From Phytophthora sp. 'mugwort' (Eukaryota > Oomycota > Peronosporomycetes > Peronosporales > Peronosporaceae), in NCBI GenBank assembly GCA_033558025.1, contig JAUCEF010000002.1, forward strand, positions 2,976,001 through 3,040,000: a stretch of DNA of 64,000 nucleotides, given 5' to 3'. A program made the translations under genes and the position numbers. Position 1 is the stretch's first letter, and every line of letters starts with the position of its first letter. Below the pieces are notes generated by a model. It was given only the letters and a program-made list of their open reading frames with translations, was not told the origin of the DNA and made no database searches. Positions 1-10,333 of this stretch are shown here, piece by piece.

Positions 1-249
1 ACCTGCTATGCTGGGACGCTTTCGTTTACGTTCCAGCGATGGTTGGCTTTTTTTGTCATAGTCTAGGTTTTCCCCGTATATGTCAGCCTCATCCTGGGTG
101 TACGCCTTCCCGCATGGCAGGTCCGGCACAGCGTAACGTGGCACGAGCGGAAAGAGGTATTCAGATGGACCATCGCAGCGCACGTAGAGCATACAGAACG
201 CGTGGAGCATTCATTGCTATCACCATTCGGGGGGGGGGGGGTAAATGAA

Positions 250-564
250 ATATTTCTTGAAAGACTGATGGTTTTATGCGAGCAATGCGCAAGAACAGCT
301 CGCCGGATGTCGAACAGGACAGCTGCTGTTTGCGAGCGAATCACGTTTTGATAGCGAGCCCAAACGTGTGCCATATCATCCAGTAGAGCGGCGTCGTGCA
401 CAGACTTTATCCTCGTAGCCACGTTTGCATAGGTAACTAGGTGCTCTACTAACTAACTCCGTAAGTATACACCCAGGTGCATCGTTCGTTTGCGTATTTG
501 TGCGGAGATTGCGCTCTTCGATCGCGTTTGTCATTTTGTCTCGAATTTTTGCTGCCCCCTGCAA
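250..564 (-). CDS. Possible spliced gene fragment, function unknown
   Basis: I do not recognise this protein. Two minus-strand open segments can be joined by a plausible 47-bp intron with a GTGTAT donor near 469 and a CTAG acceptor near 423. The first segment follows a TTGCAG acceptor near 565 and encodes a charged, helix-prone stretch starting KIRDKMTNAIEERN. The second encodes a helical stretch containing HDAALLDDMAHVWARYQNV. The 3' end is unclear because a run of twelve G/C at about 229-240 breaks the frame. No neighbour explains it. It could be an internal part of a host gene or a transposon-derived fragment; the splice sites are inferred only. Confidence 0.22.
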
Positions 565-1815
565 GTCGGAGAGGGAACTTGGGTAGCGCTCGCGCAGTAT
601 ATCCAGTATTTGCGAAAAATATGAGAGTGCAAATTATTTGGACAGCAGACCATTGGCAGCTTGAGCCCTCGTGCTTTTCTTGGTTTGCAGGAAATAAAAC
701 AACGGTTAATAAAGAGAGTTCTGCTTAGGAAGGCTTGCTTTTAAAGCGAACGAGGCGTGTATGTTATCTAGGGTCGTTGAGCTCAACCCAGCCGATGGAA
801 GAAACTCGTCAAAATTTTCTCAGCAGCCAGTTCTTGCCCCATCGTCCCGACGGGGGTAAGCAACTTTGCTGTCCTTCGCTCTTGATAATGAGCTCATACT
901 CCCACTGCATTCTATTTTGCACCGGTGAAGTTGGAGTTTCATCGGAACGGAGTTCACTTATCCTGTAGTAAGGGTTGTACTTGGCTCCTCTATTGAAACC
1001 TATTTGACACGTTTCCAAATTTCAGGAGAATTCCTAAAATAAGATAGCATTTTCTTATCCTAACCCTACGTAGCTATGATTATACAAAATATGTCATTAT
1101 AAATTCAGTTGAGCTCTTCTTAAACCTCTTCGCTGTGGGCCAATTTGCTAAGCATTGAATGGAAGATTGGGGTGTCTGATAATAACACTACTATCATACA
1201 GTGAAATCCGGCCATCATTACGAATTGTAAGTTTTTATCTGTAAACGGGACGAAGTTGCAAAATATCTATTATAAACTTCATATTTTTTGCAATACAGTA
1301 CAATGTCATGTGATTTACTGCTAGTGCTCAAAATTACGAAGCTAATACTAGTACCGGTATTTTTAAATTGAAAACAAACGAATAGGGTATGCTTCGGAGG
1401 TCAATCCTGCTGCAACAAGCTATGCCATCAGCACTGCCTTTATGACGTGTTTGCGTAATGGTGGCAGCATAAATTTCGCAACTTCATCTTGCTTAAGATT
1501 AAATAAGTTGTGATTCGTGATAGTGCCCCAGTTATTGCAGGGTACATAGCTTCGCACGACATACAATTAAATATGCTCGATGACAAGTAAGATAGAGGAT
1601 TCATGTTTATTTACGATACAGTTGTTTATACTTATGTTTAATCAGAGTAGAGTTACAGAGTCAAATATAAATTTGTTTTTATTCAAAGTAGAGCTACAGG
1701 GTCAAATAGAGGGTTTAATCCTATCCCCCACACTAACAATATCACGAAGATATTCGACCGTGCAGCAGCTGTGGTTTAAATAATCCATACAAAACGCTAG
1801 GTTGATGTCCATGGC
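565..1815. other. Intergenic DNA without a recognised gene
   Basis: Only short ORFs are present, none with a recognisable domain, codon periodicity or supporting splice structure. The segment at 1020-1800 is AT-rich with several short inverted repeats. I see no RNA gene here. Confidence 0.5.
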
Positions 1816-1821
1816 CATTAA

Positions 1822-2474
1822 AAATATGCTCACTGGTCGAGTGGCTATGCCATGATGAGTCGCTATGTGGAGATCCAACCCGCTTTGATCTCCCTGTATC
1901 ACGGCACTGTGGCTGCATTCGACATGCAAGAACTACTCCTGACCAGATCTGAGAATCTCAGAATCAGTGAACTGATCATTGAATCTGGAGAATTTCAGTC
2001 TGTAACGGCCGAAATGCAACGATCGAACACTCACGTTGTCGGCGGTTCGACGTCTCTTCGACCACACGCTAGATCAGTACCCGCAGTTGAGGCTCAGCTG
2101 CTGCCGTTGGCCACCATCGCGAACTACTTAGCGATCGAGAGTGCACTGGTGAAACTGCAGCGCAACGAGCAGCTGACCGGTGCAGAGCGAACGGCGTGTG
2201 CTCGGTTCCGCCGCCAAGACGACGACGACGAGGAGGAGTCGTTTGTCGCACGTGCGCTGAAGAAGCGCCAGGTAGTTCGCCGGCCGGCGTTCATCAACGT
2301 GGACTTTGTGCCGCCCACGTCGAACGAATTCGAGCGCTTCTTCTCGCGCGCGAAACTCGTCTACAGCGACTTGCATAAGTCGATGGATCCAGTTACGTTA
2401 GAGATCTCATGTTCATGCACTGCAACTGGCAGCTCAGGGATGTCTATGCGTTGAGCAGTCCGCAATGAACTTGG
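1822..2474 (+). pseudogene. hAT-type transposase C-terminal fragment
   Basis: This fragment carries the C-terminal dimerisation region of an hAT-family DNA transposase. The best marker is the stretch near 2312-2398 reading PPTSNEFERFFSRAKLVYSD, followed by SMDPVTLE; the TSNE-ERxFSxAK signature is the hallmark of hAT C-termini. After codon LE (about 2402) the ORF runs out of frame. A shift of one base restores a typical hAT tail (LMFMHCNWQLRDVY) ending in a stop at about 2473, so a small indel near 2404 broke the gene. The open frame reaches slightly upstream of the first ATG at 1852. An Asp/Glu-rich linker (DDDDEEE) precedes the dimerisation motif. The DDE catalytic part is missing, so it cannot transpose on its own. 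Confidence 0.6.
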
Positions 2475-2797
2475 CCGCATAATTCCAACTAATGAAATTA
2501 ATGATTGTGTCCGTTTGCAGACCTACATTAATCCAAAATTTAAGTTTCGGCAGCCTTGCTGTCGTCGAACGAGAAGTCCATTCGGCTCCAGTGGTACGCG
2601 TACGGTGACGGGTCGGGGTGCGTCACGGGGCGGCCGTGGCAGCAGCATCGTGCTGGTGTCCATGAATGCGCTGGTGAAGAGTGGGTGGGGAGGGGGGGGC
2701 TTCTTTTAAAAGTGAATACATAGCCTGGGTGGCGCCAAAACTCGCGCGAAAACTGAGGTCCTGGGTGACGATGAGAGGGAAAGGGATATGAGCTATT

Positions 2798-3120
2798 CTA
2801 AGCTGATGACAAAAGATCGCAAACATTTCTAGTTTTAAAATGAATTTCTATATGGAGCTGTTCTCCCGTAGTGCCCTCCAGTCTACAGAGAATTTGGACC
2901 CGGTCGAGAAGGGCTCCCATCTTGAGTCTGCGGCGCGGAGGTACATCGCGTTTGAGTGCAGCATTGTATGTCTCACATGGATTATTCGTTGTAGTTAATC
3001 CGCTTGGAGTTTGGTAACCTTGCCAACGCCACACTCGCGGGTTTAACCAGAAAATATTGAAGTAAGTTTTGTAATGCACAAGTTGAATCTAATTGCTCCA
3101 CTCTTCCATCGCTTCAGCCT
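2798..3120 (-). pseudogene. MULE-type transposase fragment
   Basis: The minus-strand frame reads WRWQGYQTPSGLTTTNNPCE followed by TYNAALKRD and RRRLKMGALLD. The pattern of a Trp-containing lead-in, TNNPxE and a polar helix with LKRD is the C-terminal part of MuDR/FAR1-like transposases, just before the SWIM zinc finger. The catalytic core and SWIM motif are absent here and no terminal repeats are visible, so this is a buried relic. It sits between an hAT fragment and a gypsy LTR, consistent with a repeat graveyard. Confidence 0.5.
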
Positions 3121-3469
3121 GTCGTTGCTGGAACTCAGCACCGGATCGAGAAATGTTCAATTCGTGAACGTGACGATTAACCATTGCAGCGATACTGGAC
3201 TCGAACCCCATCGGTTTTTCGTAGATCTATCTCGCTACGTGCAAATAATTATACGAGGAAGCGGAAAGAAGTGTTCAGGGCACCAAATGAATTTCTGCCT
3301 GATCAGTTTTCCCGAGCCTTTAATTCCAGCCAAATTTGCCATCGAGCAAATACAATTCTCAAGTTGTTTGCTCAACTCGGTACTGAACGTCTAATTGGGA
3401 ACGTAGAGGTTCGGTCGATTTAAACATTTCAGTGCCAATTCATCCGTACTGGCCAGTGTGTCGTGGTGG
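3121..3469. other. Intergenic DNA left of the gypsy element
   Basis: Two overlapping plus-strand ORFs (about 106 and 79 codons) lie here, but neither has a recognisable domain. The sequence ends at the ACGAG target duplication at 3470-3474. Confidence 0.4.
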
Positions 3470-3474
3470 ACGAG

Positions 3475-3703
3475 TGATCTTACCTGTGCTTATACTTAAG
3501 ATCTTCGACTCCTAATCCAAACTGAATGTATTTAACGCTGGAGCCCACGGACCGTGGCTCCGTTCACAATCCCTAGCTGCGGCGCTTTGGTCCGGGTTCG
3601 ATCCGGGTTTCAGACCGGGCCACTGGTCCCCGATCCTGGACAGTCGCTATCGTAGTGGACCGGAGGGCTACTTCTGTGCTGTGCCACGGCACGAGACAGA
3701 TCA
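3475..3703 (-). repeat. 3' LTR of the gypsy element
   Basis: This 229-bp sequence is directly repeated at 8551-8689 plus 11827-11917. Ends are TG...CA; the polypurine tract lies immediately to its right. The copies differ by scattered substitutions and small indels, so the insertion is not very recent. Confidence 0.88.
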
Positions 3704-4213
3704 CTTCCCCCATTTTTGGTAGGTTGGGTAGCTTTCGCCATCGACTGCGAGTCCTTCTGCCGCGACTTGCGTGTCTTAGGTCGTACTTTTGGCACCATGG
3801 GCACCGGCGGCACTGGTGTCGATGTTGTCGCCTGACTGAGAGACTCCGCCATGCGTTGGCGGATCTCGTCAGCCGGCTTCTCGACCACGAACTGCCTGAA
3901 GAGGATAGGAACATCCTCGAGGATTTCCTCCCCGGTTCCCACGAGGTCTAGATCTCGTCCAGTCCGTACCGTTTAACTTGGACCTCTCAGTATTGCGTGG
4001 TCGGACTGAGACGACACTCCCGAAGCGCCTCGACCAGATGTCCGCCTTCGCCATATATTGCTTGTCCTTGCAGGTCTTCAACACGCCCAGCTTTGCGATA
4101 CAGCTGCATGCGTGACGCGTGCCTGGTGGTAACTGCGTAGGGTTCCACCAGGTCTTGCAACTCAAAGGTGTAATCGCTAAGTTCCCGAAGAGCTCGCTTC
4201 GGGCCTCGCCATA
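3704..4213 (-). pseudogene. Gypsy polyprotein C-terminus with chromodomain-like remnant
   Basis: Downstream of the integrase the minus strand continues in shifted frames. Near 4000-4240 it reads LALIWRGPKRALRELSDYTF and ASRMQLYRKAGR, the linker after the integrase core in oomycete gypsy proteins. Near 3925-3985 it reads EVQVKRYGLDE, an in-frame stop, then TSWEP. This resembles a chromodomain, in which an aromatic cage residue and a W-E-P motif bind methylated histone H3. The final part reads EILEDVPILFRQFV. At least two frame breaks are present, so no single protein is encoded. Confidence 0.5.
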
Positions 4214-5155
4214 TTAGCGCCAGTTCATGTCCTGGCCGCAACGTCCTGTTGCAGTGGTGGCCAATACAAAGTCACCCCCGTGAAACATCTGTAGCGTCAG
4301 ACATTTTCTCTTTGCGTGGCGCTCACGTGCAGCTCGTTTCTTTCGCTCGCTCGCGTTCGTCATCTCCAGGTGCATATTTTCCAGCGCCTCGCGCACTATT
4401 TGTAAGTGGGCGGCTATCTCCGTCTCTACCCACGCCACAGTCGCCGCTTCCGGGTCTTGCGGGTGAAGTAGCGCTCGCAATTGCGCCCCACCTGGTTGAG
4501 CCGTGAAAGCAGTTAGTGGTGTCTTGCCGCCCAGGCTTTCGGCCGGCATGGCATAGAGCGCCGCTTGGATAACTGGTAATAGCTGAGGCCAATCGTTCAC
4601 TCTCAGCTTTCGCTCATTCAGGAGCGCCTTGACGGTTTTTAGGATCTCCCGGTTGACCACCTCTACCGTACCATTGGCCCACGGGTAGTAGGCCGTAGTA
4701 AAGTGGTGTTGTGGTCCGAGAGCTTTCTGCAGGGGTTCGACGACTTGGTTTCTGAAATGGGCTCCCTGGTCGGAGACCCATTGGCGTACAACTCCAACCC
4801 TTTTGAACCATTCGATCAGGCACTGATAGATCTCGTCTGATCCGGCATGCACACAAGGGATGAGCTCCACATAGCCGCTCATCCCGTCTTTTAACATCAG
4901 CACATATTCGTAACCGCCTTCACCTTCGATCATAATAAGGTAGTCGAAATGGAGTAGCTCATTCGGCTTAGTAGCCATCAGCGTCTCGCCGTACGGACGG
5001 GGGAAGCGACCTCCCACGATGATCATACAGTGCATACATTCGTTTACTAAATTACCAATATCCTCGGTCATAGTAGGCCAACGAAATACAGCATCGAGAG
5101 CCGCCGCGGTGGCGTTGGCTCCACGTTGTCCGCTGGCTCCCGCGTGCGCAATCAC
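4214..5155 (-). pseudogene. Retroviral-type integrase domain of the gypsy element
   Basis: This 313-codon frame carries the integrase core (rve). The DDE residues are visible: Asp in LLHFDYLIM, Asp in WVSDQGAHF, and Glu in NGTVEVVNREI, spaced as in Ty3/gypsy. N-terminal to these lies a remnant of the HHCC zinc finger, with NECMHCM as its Cys pair. The integrase would insert the cDNA copy into chromatin. The core looks intact, but flanking frames are broken on both sides (5156-5396 and after 4214), so it cannot be made as part of a full polyprotein. Confidence 0.8.
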
Positions 5156-5396
5156 GCAGAGCGTTTACTGCAGTTCCACACTAGTTCCGGGCAACCGCAA
5201 GACCCCATCCCTGTACACTACGAGATCTCGCGTCGCATTCCACTGCGTCGTACTCGACGCGCCAGGCTGCTCGCGAGCCTGGACCTGTAGACTGCGGATC
5301 TCGTCTTCGTTGGACCAGAGGATCTCGTTGTCCTCTAGCGGGGCTATTCGCTCGACGACAGCGAGTCGTGCGACTCGACTCGCTCCTCGCTCGTCC

Positions 5397-5861
5397 TCAA
5401 GTGCAGGACTGTCTCCCCATCGACTGAGTATGTCGCCCCAGACATTGCCTCACCCTCACGTGCTCAATTACATACTTGAAGGCCGTCAGGTACATGGCCC
5501 ATCTTTGTAATTTTTCGGCCTGATACCGAGCCATTGCTCCGTCTGTCGCGTAGGGATCAAAGATATAGACGAGGTTACGGTGGTCCGTATATCTACGGAA
5601 ACCACCGGGCCTCAGTAGTAGGTACTCCATGCGACGGGTCGCCTCGACAATCGTGTACGCTTTTTTTAGTATAGTTGCCCAACGGCTGGAAGCTCCGGTA
5701 AATCGACTGCTCAAGAATGCCAGCGGCAAATGCACCTCTTCCGGTTCCAACTGGGTAACCACGGCGCCCCAGAAAGACTGGCTGGCGTTCGTGTACAGAA
5801 AAAACATCTGCCGTGGGGTTAGGACGGCAAGTGGCACCATTCGCAGTAACGCCTCCCGCAC
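5397..5861 (-). pseudogene. RNase H domain of the gypsy element, active site lost
   Basis: The frame reads FFLYTNASQSFWGAV, then ILKKAYTIVEATRRMEYLLL, then YTDHRNLVYIF, matching the three RNase H motifs of Ty3/gypsy Pol. The first catalytic Asp (family TDAS) is Asn here (TNAS, codon about 5787-5789). The Glu of the family KEAF/KEGF motif is Lys (KKAY). The third Asp (YTDH) is kept. Two of the metal-binding acids are therefore gone, and the domain should be inactive. Confidence 0.72.
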
Positions 5862-6190
5862 AGCCTTAGGGCGCTGAAGTCGTTCTATCCCCAGCCGACA
5901 TCTGCTAGTAGAAAACGACGCTAACTTAGCCTTCTCATGAATCCAGCGGCTTTCATGGCCCGCTCAGGGACTGCGTACAGTTGGCCTGTAAGCTCGTAAT
6001 AGCGAGGGATGCTCTGCCGCATCCAATCAACCGCGCATAAGAATTGCTGCAGTTCAGCAGCCATTCTGGGGGTTGCATATCGACTAGACCCTTTACTCGC
6101 GCCGGCCATGTTTCACACCACTGGCGAATATCATCTTACCGCACCATTTTACTTCTTTGGCAAAGAAGTGACATTTCTTAGCGTGTAGCT

Positions 6191-6787
6191 TCAGCCCCCA
6201 CGCTCGCAGCGTTCTAGCACCTCATCCAGCAGCTTGAACAACACCAATGACTTCTCATCCTCAGGGTAGCCCAGTATATCATCGAGCGGCGCTAGACTTC
6301 CTTTTCCAAGTAAATCTCCACAAACTTCTTCCACAACGCCTTGACAGTATGCAACCGCATCTGTCACTCCCGTAGGAACACGTGTCGGGGTATACATGCC
6401 CCAACGTGTTACGAATGTAAATAACACCTGGTAGCCCGGATGTAAAGGCAGCTGCGAGTATCCGCGAACCCAATCCAGAACGAAAAACACTCTGGAATCT
6501 TCAAGAATCCCCAATACCACCCCCAGAACCGGCTAGGCCATGGCATAGGGTCTGTCTCGGCATTTATACCTCGTGTCCACGGTCATTCTCGGATTGGCAA
6601 TCGGGTCAACCGCTTGCTCTTTCTTCCAAACTATTCGGGGTGCGGAACACCACGTGGACCGATGGTTAACGTAGACTAACCCGGCCTTCAGCAGCTTGCC
6701 AACGTGGCGATCGAGAACTCCCGATCGTTTGGAGAGTACCGTCCCGGCTGCGCCTTCATCGGTCTTGCTCTCTCTTTTTTCATACAA
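6191..6787 (-). pseudogene. Reverse transcriptase domain of the gypsy element
   Basis: Two minus-strand frames together cover the RT core. The first (6533-6787) reads LLKAGLVYVNHRSTWCSAPR followed by IVWKK, the fingers region. The second (6191-6520) reads FFVLDWVRGYSQLPLHP, the palm motif with the first catalytic Asp, and later PLDDILGYPEDEKS, where the usual Y-x-D-D has become P-L-D-D. The two parts are in different frames and are separated by a stop near 6530. RT would copy the element RNA into cDNA. Confidence 0.72.
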
Positions 6788-6974
6788 GCTAGGGTTCGAC
6801 TTTCACCCGTAGGTCCTGTCCGAACTGGAGCCGGAAGTTGTCACCTCGTGTCTCAAGTATATCAGCAAGAGCCTCGGTGTCCAGCATCGGACAGCCCTTG
6901 CGCAACTGTCACTGCCAACCGTTGCTCCAACATCTGTGCCACCTCTTCCGGAGGTGCCTTCTCCAGCGTGGGCA

Positions 6975-8483
6975 TCACTGTACGCGTCTCATGAGGGGAT
7001 CGGCGTCATCTACCGATGACGTGTCATCTTCACGGGCCACAACTTGTAGCCGGCATCGCCTTTGCCGCGGTGTTAAGTCGGACGTCGACGCGACGTCGCC
7101 TTCTAATACTTTGGATAGCTCCCACTCAGGGGTCAACTCGCGTGCCCTGACGAGCAACTCGTCCGTGAAGTAGCCGAGTATGCGCATTATGAGGCGGCCT
7201 ACGGTGCGGTCGCGAGCAACATTTGCTCCTCTACGTAGCATTCCAGGTTGCGCAACATAAGGGAACAAGCAGCCGTTGTCAGGGAAACCTCCTGAAACGT
7301 CGCGGTCCGCGTCAGCACAAACTTCTGGCCTGCTTCCCCAACACCAGCTTAAGGCACTCGAGGACTAGGTGGTCCGACGAGTGACACTTGAGATATGTTG
7401 GCGGTCACTGAGCTGTCGCACCAGCTGGCGGTGATTTACGACCAAATCCTCGGCCAGGATTGGCAGCTGCGCCACGAGCGCCACCATAAGCACCAGTTTG
7501 ACCACGAGGTCCACCATACTGAGCTCCATTGGTATCACAAACTCCGCCAGCACTACCGCCGACTCGATTAGCGCCACCAGCGCCTGATCCGCGTCCTCCA
7601 GCAGATCCACCTCGGCCTCGGGTGCTGTTTCGCCCAGCACCTCGACTGGTTCTATCTGGCAGTGTAGGGTGCTATCCGCTGCCTCGGTAGCTCTCTCCCA
7701 GGTCATGTACTCGGATAAGAGTGTCACGACCCAACCACAGAATGGAACAACCTCGTTCTTCAACTGTTTTTCTTGTAAGGTGAACCTCGTCTTCACCACA
7801 CTTCGAAAAAGCGCAGGCTCCAGAGCATCGGCTAAGTACCGGACGAGACGCCGCTGCTCATGGTCAAGTGGTGTATCGGTCAAATTAAAACGGTCCAGTA
7901 CATCCTCCAAACCCCCGAGGAGTCGCATCATGCGGCTCTCAGCCTCAGGTCATTTTGTCTCCATATGAAGCTTCTTCATCGCCTCATCAACGATCGCATA
8001 GTCCACATGACTTGCGATCTTGGCCTGCTTGAAGTAATCAATCCATTGCTGCTCCTCAATCAAATGAGGAGTCAATTTGTTTTAAACTCGTACCGCGCTA
8101 TCATGCGTTTAGTGCGAATCTCCACACAAGCTACCCACGGGCATTGCGAAGGCCCCGCCCCGCTGCGTCTACAGGGCATTATTTGCGACCAGGTACGTTT
8201 AGTACCTGCGCATGAAGTCACGGCGATCCATCGTACTGCGGGAGGGGGGGGGGGAGCGCAGGAGCATTAGCCACACGCTGGTGCGAGCCGGCTACGGGGC
8301 TCGCGGTCGGCATCGAAGCATCGAATGCTCCTCATCTAGGTCCTCGTGCCCTTCAGGGTCATCCACACCAATCAGGTCGTGGATCTGCAGGCACAGGCCT
8401 GGCGATCTCGGGCCAGTACTATCCAGCTGGATTGCCGCTGTACGTTCGGCGAGGTCTTTGACGTCGTTTCCCGTAGTACTCAA
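6975..8483 (-). pseudogene. Gag-like region of the gypsy element
   Basis: This is the 5' part of the minus-strand element between the right LTR and RT. Its longest frame (7365-7931, 188 codons) begins MMRLLGGLEDVLDRFNLTD and is helical and acidic, in the expected position of a gag capsid. Further frames at 6975-7268 and 8292-8483 may be the end and start of the same region. I see no CCHC zinc knuckle and no clear aspartic protease motif, so this assignment rests mostly on position. Confidence 0.45.
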
Positions 8484-8550
8484 TTAGTTCCTGTCTCGCT
8501 TGTCCTATACGCGGAGTTTGCTTCGCAGTGGGTAGGAACTAAACTAGTTT

Positions 8551-8689
8551 TGATCTTACCTGTGCTTATACTTAAGATCTTCGACTCCTATTCCAAGCTG
8601 AATGTATTTAATGCTGGAGCCCACGCACACGTGGCTCCCTTCACAATCCCTAGCTGCGGCTCTTTGGTCCGGGTTCGTTACGGGTTTCA
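8551..8689 (-). repeat. 5' LTR of the gypsy element, first part
   Basis: Matches 3475-3613 as a direct repeat. It is interrupted at 8687-8689 (TCA) by the PIF/Harbinger insertion and resumes at 11827. Confidence 0.88.
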
Positions 8690-8849
8690 GGGCCGTTCTT
8701 ATCTGCTAGGCACGGATCCCAGCCTTGTTGGCAAGGGCGAGGGGTAGCTGGGCTGATAGGAACCGATCGCTCCGATCCCACGCAGGCTGCGATTTTATGT
8801 CCGCATTACCGGCTCGCTCAGAGATTCGCTGGGAGGGGGAACACACCGA

Positions 8850-8940
8850 CAATAGGCAACCAGACGAGCAGGCAACCGGGCGAGCAGGTAGGCAGGCGAG
8901 CAGACAGGCAGGCAACCAGGCGAGCAGGCGAGCATATCGC
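8850..8940. repeat. Subterminal tandem GAGCAGGC-type repeat
   Basis: Degenerate short units such as GGCGAGCAGGC and GGCAACCAGGCGAGCAG are repeated several times just inside the left end of the Harbinger element. Subterminal repeats of this kind can be transposase binding sites, but that role is inferred. Confidence 0.5.
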
Positions 8941-9134
8941 TCTCGTTAGCGAGCAGCATCTACAGGGACAGGGGACGCACGCGTGACATTTTTCTTGAAG
9001 GTAATGAGCTAAATCTCGTGCTTGTATGCGTGTGCTCAATAGTTGACGATTCTTTGTGATATCTCTCTGTTGTCCGTTTATCGTACACATATAAGGCATG
9101 TGCTGGGGAGAAGCTCCCCTGCAACTGACAGTGT

Positions 9135-10333
9135 GTGATGCATGCTCCGTTCGTATCCAAGCGATGTAGTATAGTGCTCATTGCGCTGTACCTACTTTTG
9201 CAGCTAAGGAAAGGGAGAGAGCCTAAGCTAACTCGGGAAAGGTTAGACTGGAATGCAGAAAGTGAGCGGCTTCTTCGCAAAGACGAATTTGACGCATGCT
9301 ACCACATGTCTTCACGGTCGTTCGAGCATTTAGTGCAGATGATCGCCCCGTTCCTTCCTGTCGATTTCCGCACCACCATATCCCGCGAAAATATAGTCCA
9401 GATGATAATTCGCTGTCTGGCGGGGGGGGGTCATTTCACGACGTGCGTCCCATTGCAGGCGTGTCGATTCCCAGCTATTATCGACTGGTGCAAAAAGGTA
9501 TCGATGCAGTGGTGAGTTGCACTCATCCGAGCTTGGCCATTTCGTTTCCGGAGACCGAGAGCGAAATCGAAGCGATGACCATTGGGTTTAGCTTGCTAAG
9601 TAGTTATGGAGTATTCGAGGGGTGTATTTGCTGCATTGATGGTTGGCTGTATCGTGTCCGGGCGCCGGCACAGAAGGATACGCAAGGGACTGGGCAGCGA
9701 AAGTACTTCAGCGGCCATTATCAAACCTTTGGGATCAATGTCCAGTGCGTATGCGACTTCGAGTCGCGGTTTACATATGTGTCAGCCGTTTGTCCTGGCA
9801 GTGTAAACGATCTCTACGAAGAGACAGGATTAAGCAAGCGAGTGGAGAAACTGCCGGTCGGAGTATTTCTTCTGGGTGACAATGCTTATATGCTGTCGGA
9901 GCATTTGCTGACGCCATTTCCGGGTAAGGAGCTTCCTTCTGATCGAGACGCGTTCAATTTCTACCTCAGCCAGCTAAGAATTAGAGTGGAAATGGCTTTC
10001 GGCTTGCTGGTTTCGAAGTGGCGGATCTTCCGGGCCCCAATTGAAGCAAAAATTGAGCACACCACTTAACGTGTGTTAGCAGCAGAGAAGTTGCAAAACT
10101 TTTGTATCAAGGAACGATTGCAGCGCGATAAGGACGATCATGTCAACTCAAGCGAAAATGAGCCTCTGCACTTCCAAGGCAAGACTGCTGCATACCTCCC
10201 AAGTGATTCCATCGTTCGAGTGGGAGCAAACAGCCCTCTTCGTGACATCATGATGCGAAGGATCGCTGATAGCAACGCCGTTCGCCCAACTTACAATTTG
10301 CAACGAAGAGAACGCGAGGACAATCAGAATGCT
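9135..10333 (+). pseudogene. PIF/Harbinger transposase (DDE_Tnp_4-like), frame-broken
   Basis: The N-terminal part (9135-9515) reads ESERLLRKDEFDACYHMSSR followed by SFEHLVQMIAPFL, typical of Harbinger N-termini. The core continues in the third frame from about 9430. GCICCIDGWLYRVRAP holds the first Asp, VCPGSVNDLYEETGL lies between, FLLGDNAYMLSEHLLTPF holds the second Asp, and QLRIRVEMAFGLLVSKWRI holds the Glu. This is the complete DDE set of DDE_Tnp_4. The frame change falls in a run of nine G near 9421-9430. An in-frame TAA at 10067 separates the C-terminal tail (10070-10333). Both could be decay or, for the G run, a base-calling error. The enzyme would cut and paste the element using the TIRs. 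Confidence 0.85.

Noticed and set aside
3580..3625. tRNA-like T-loop sequence GGTTCGATCC in the gypsy LTR
   Set aside because: No anticodon or acceptor stem can be built, and the matching right LTR has GGTTCGTTAC, so the similarity is chance.
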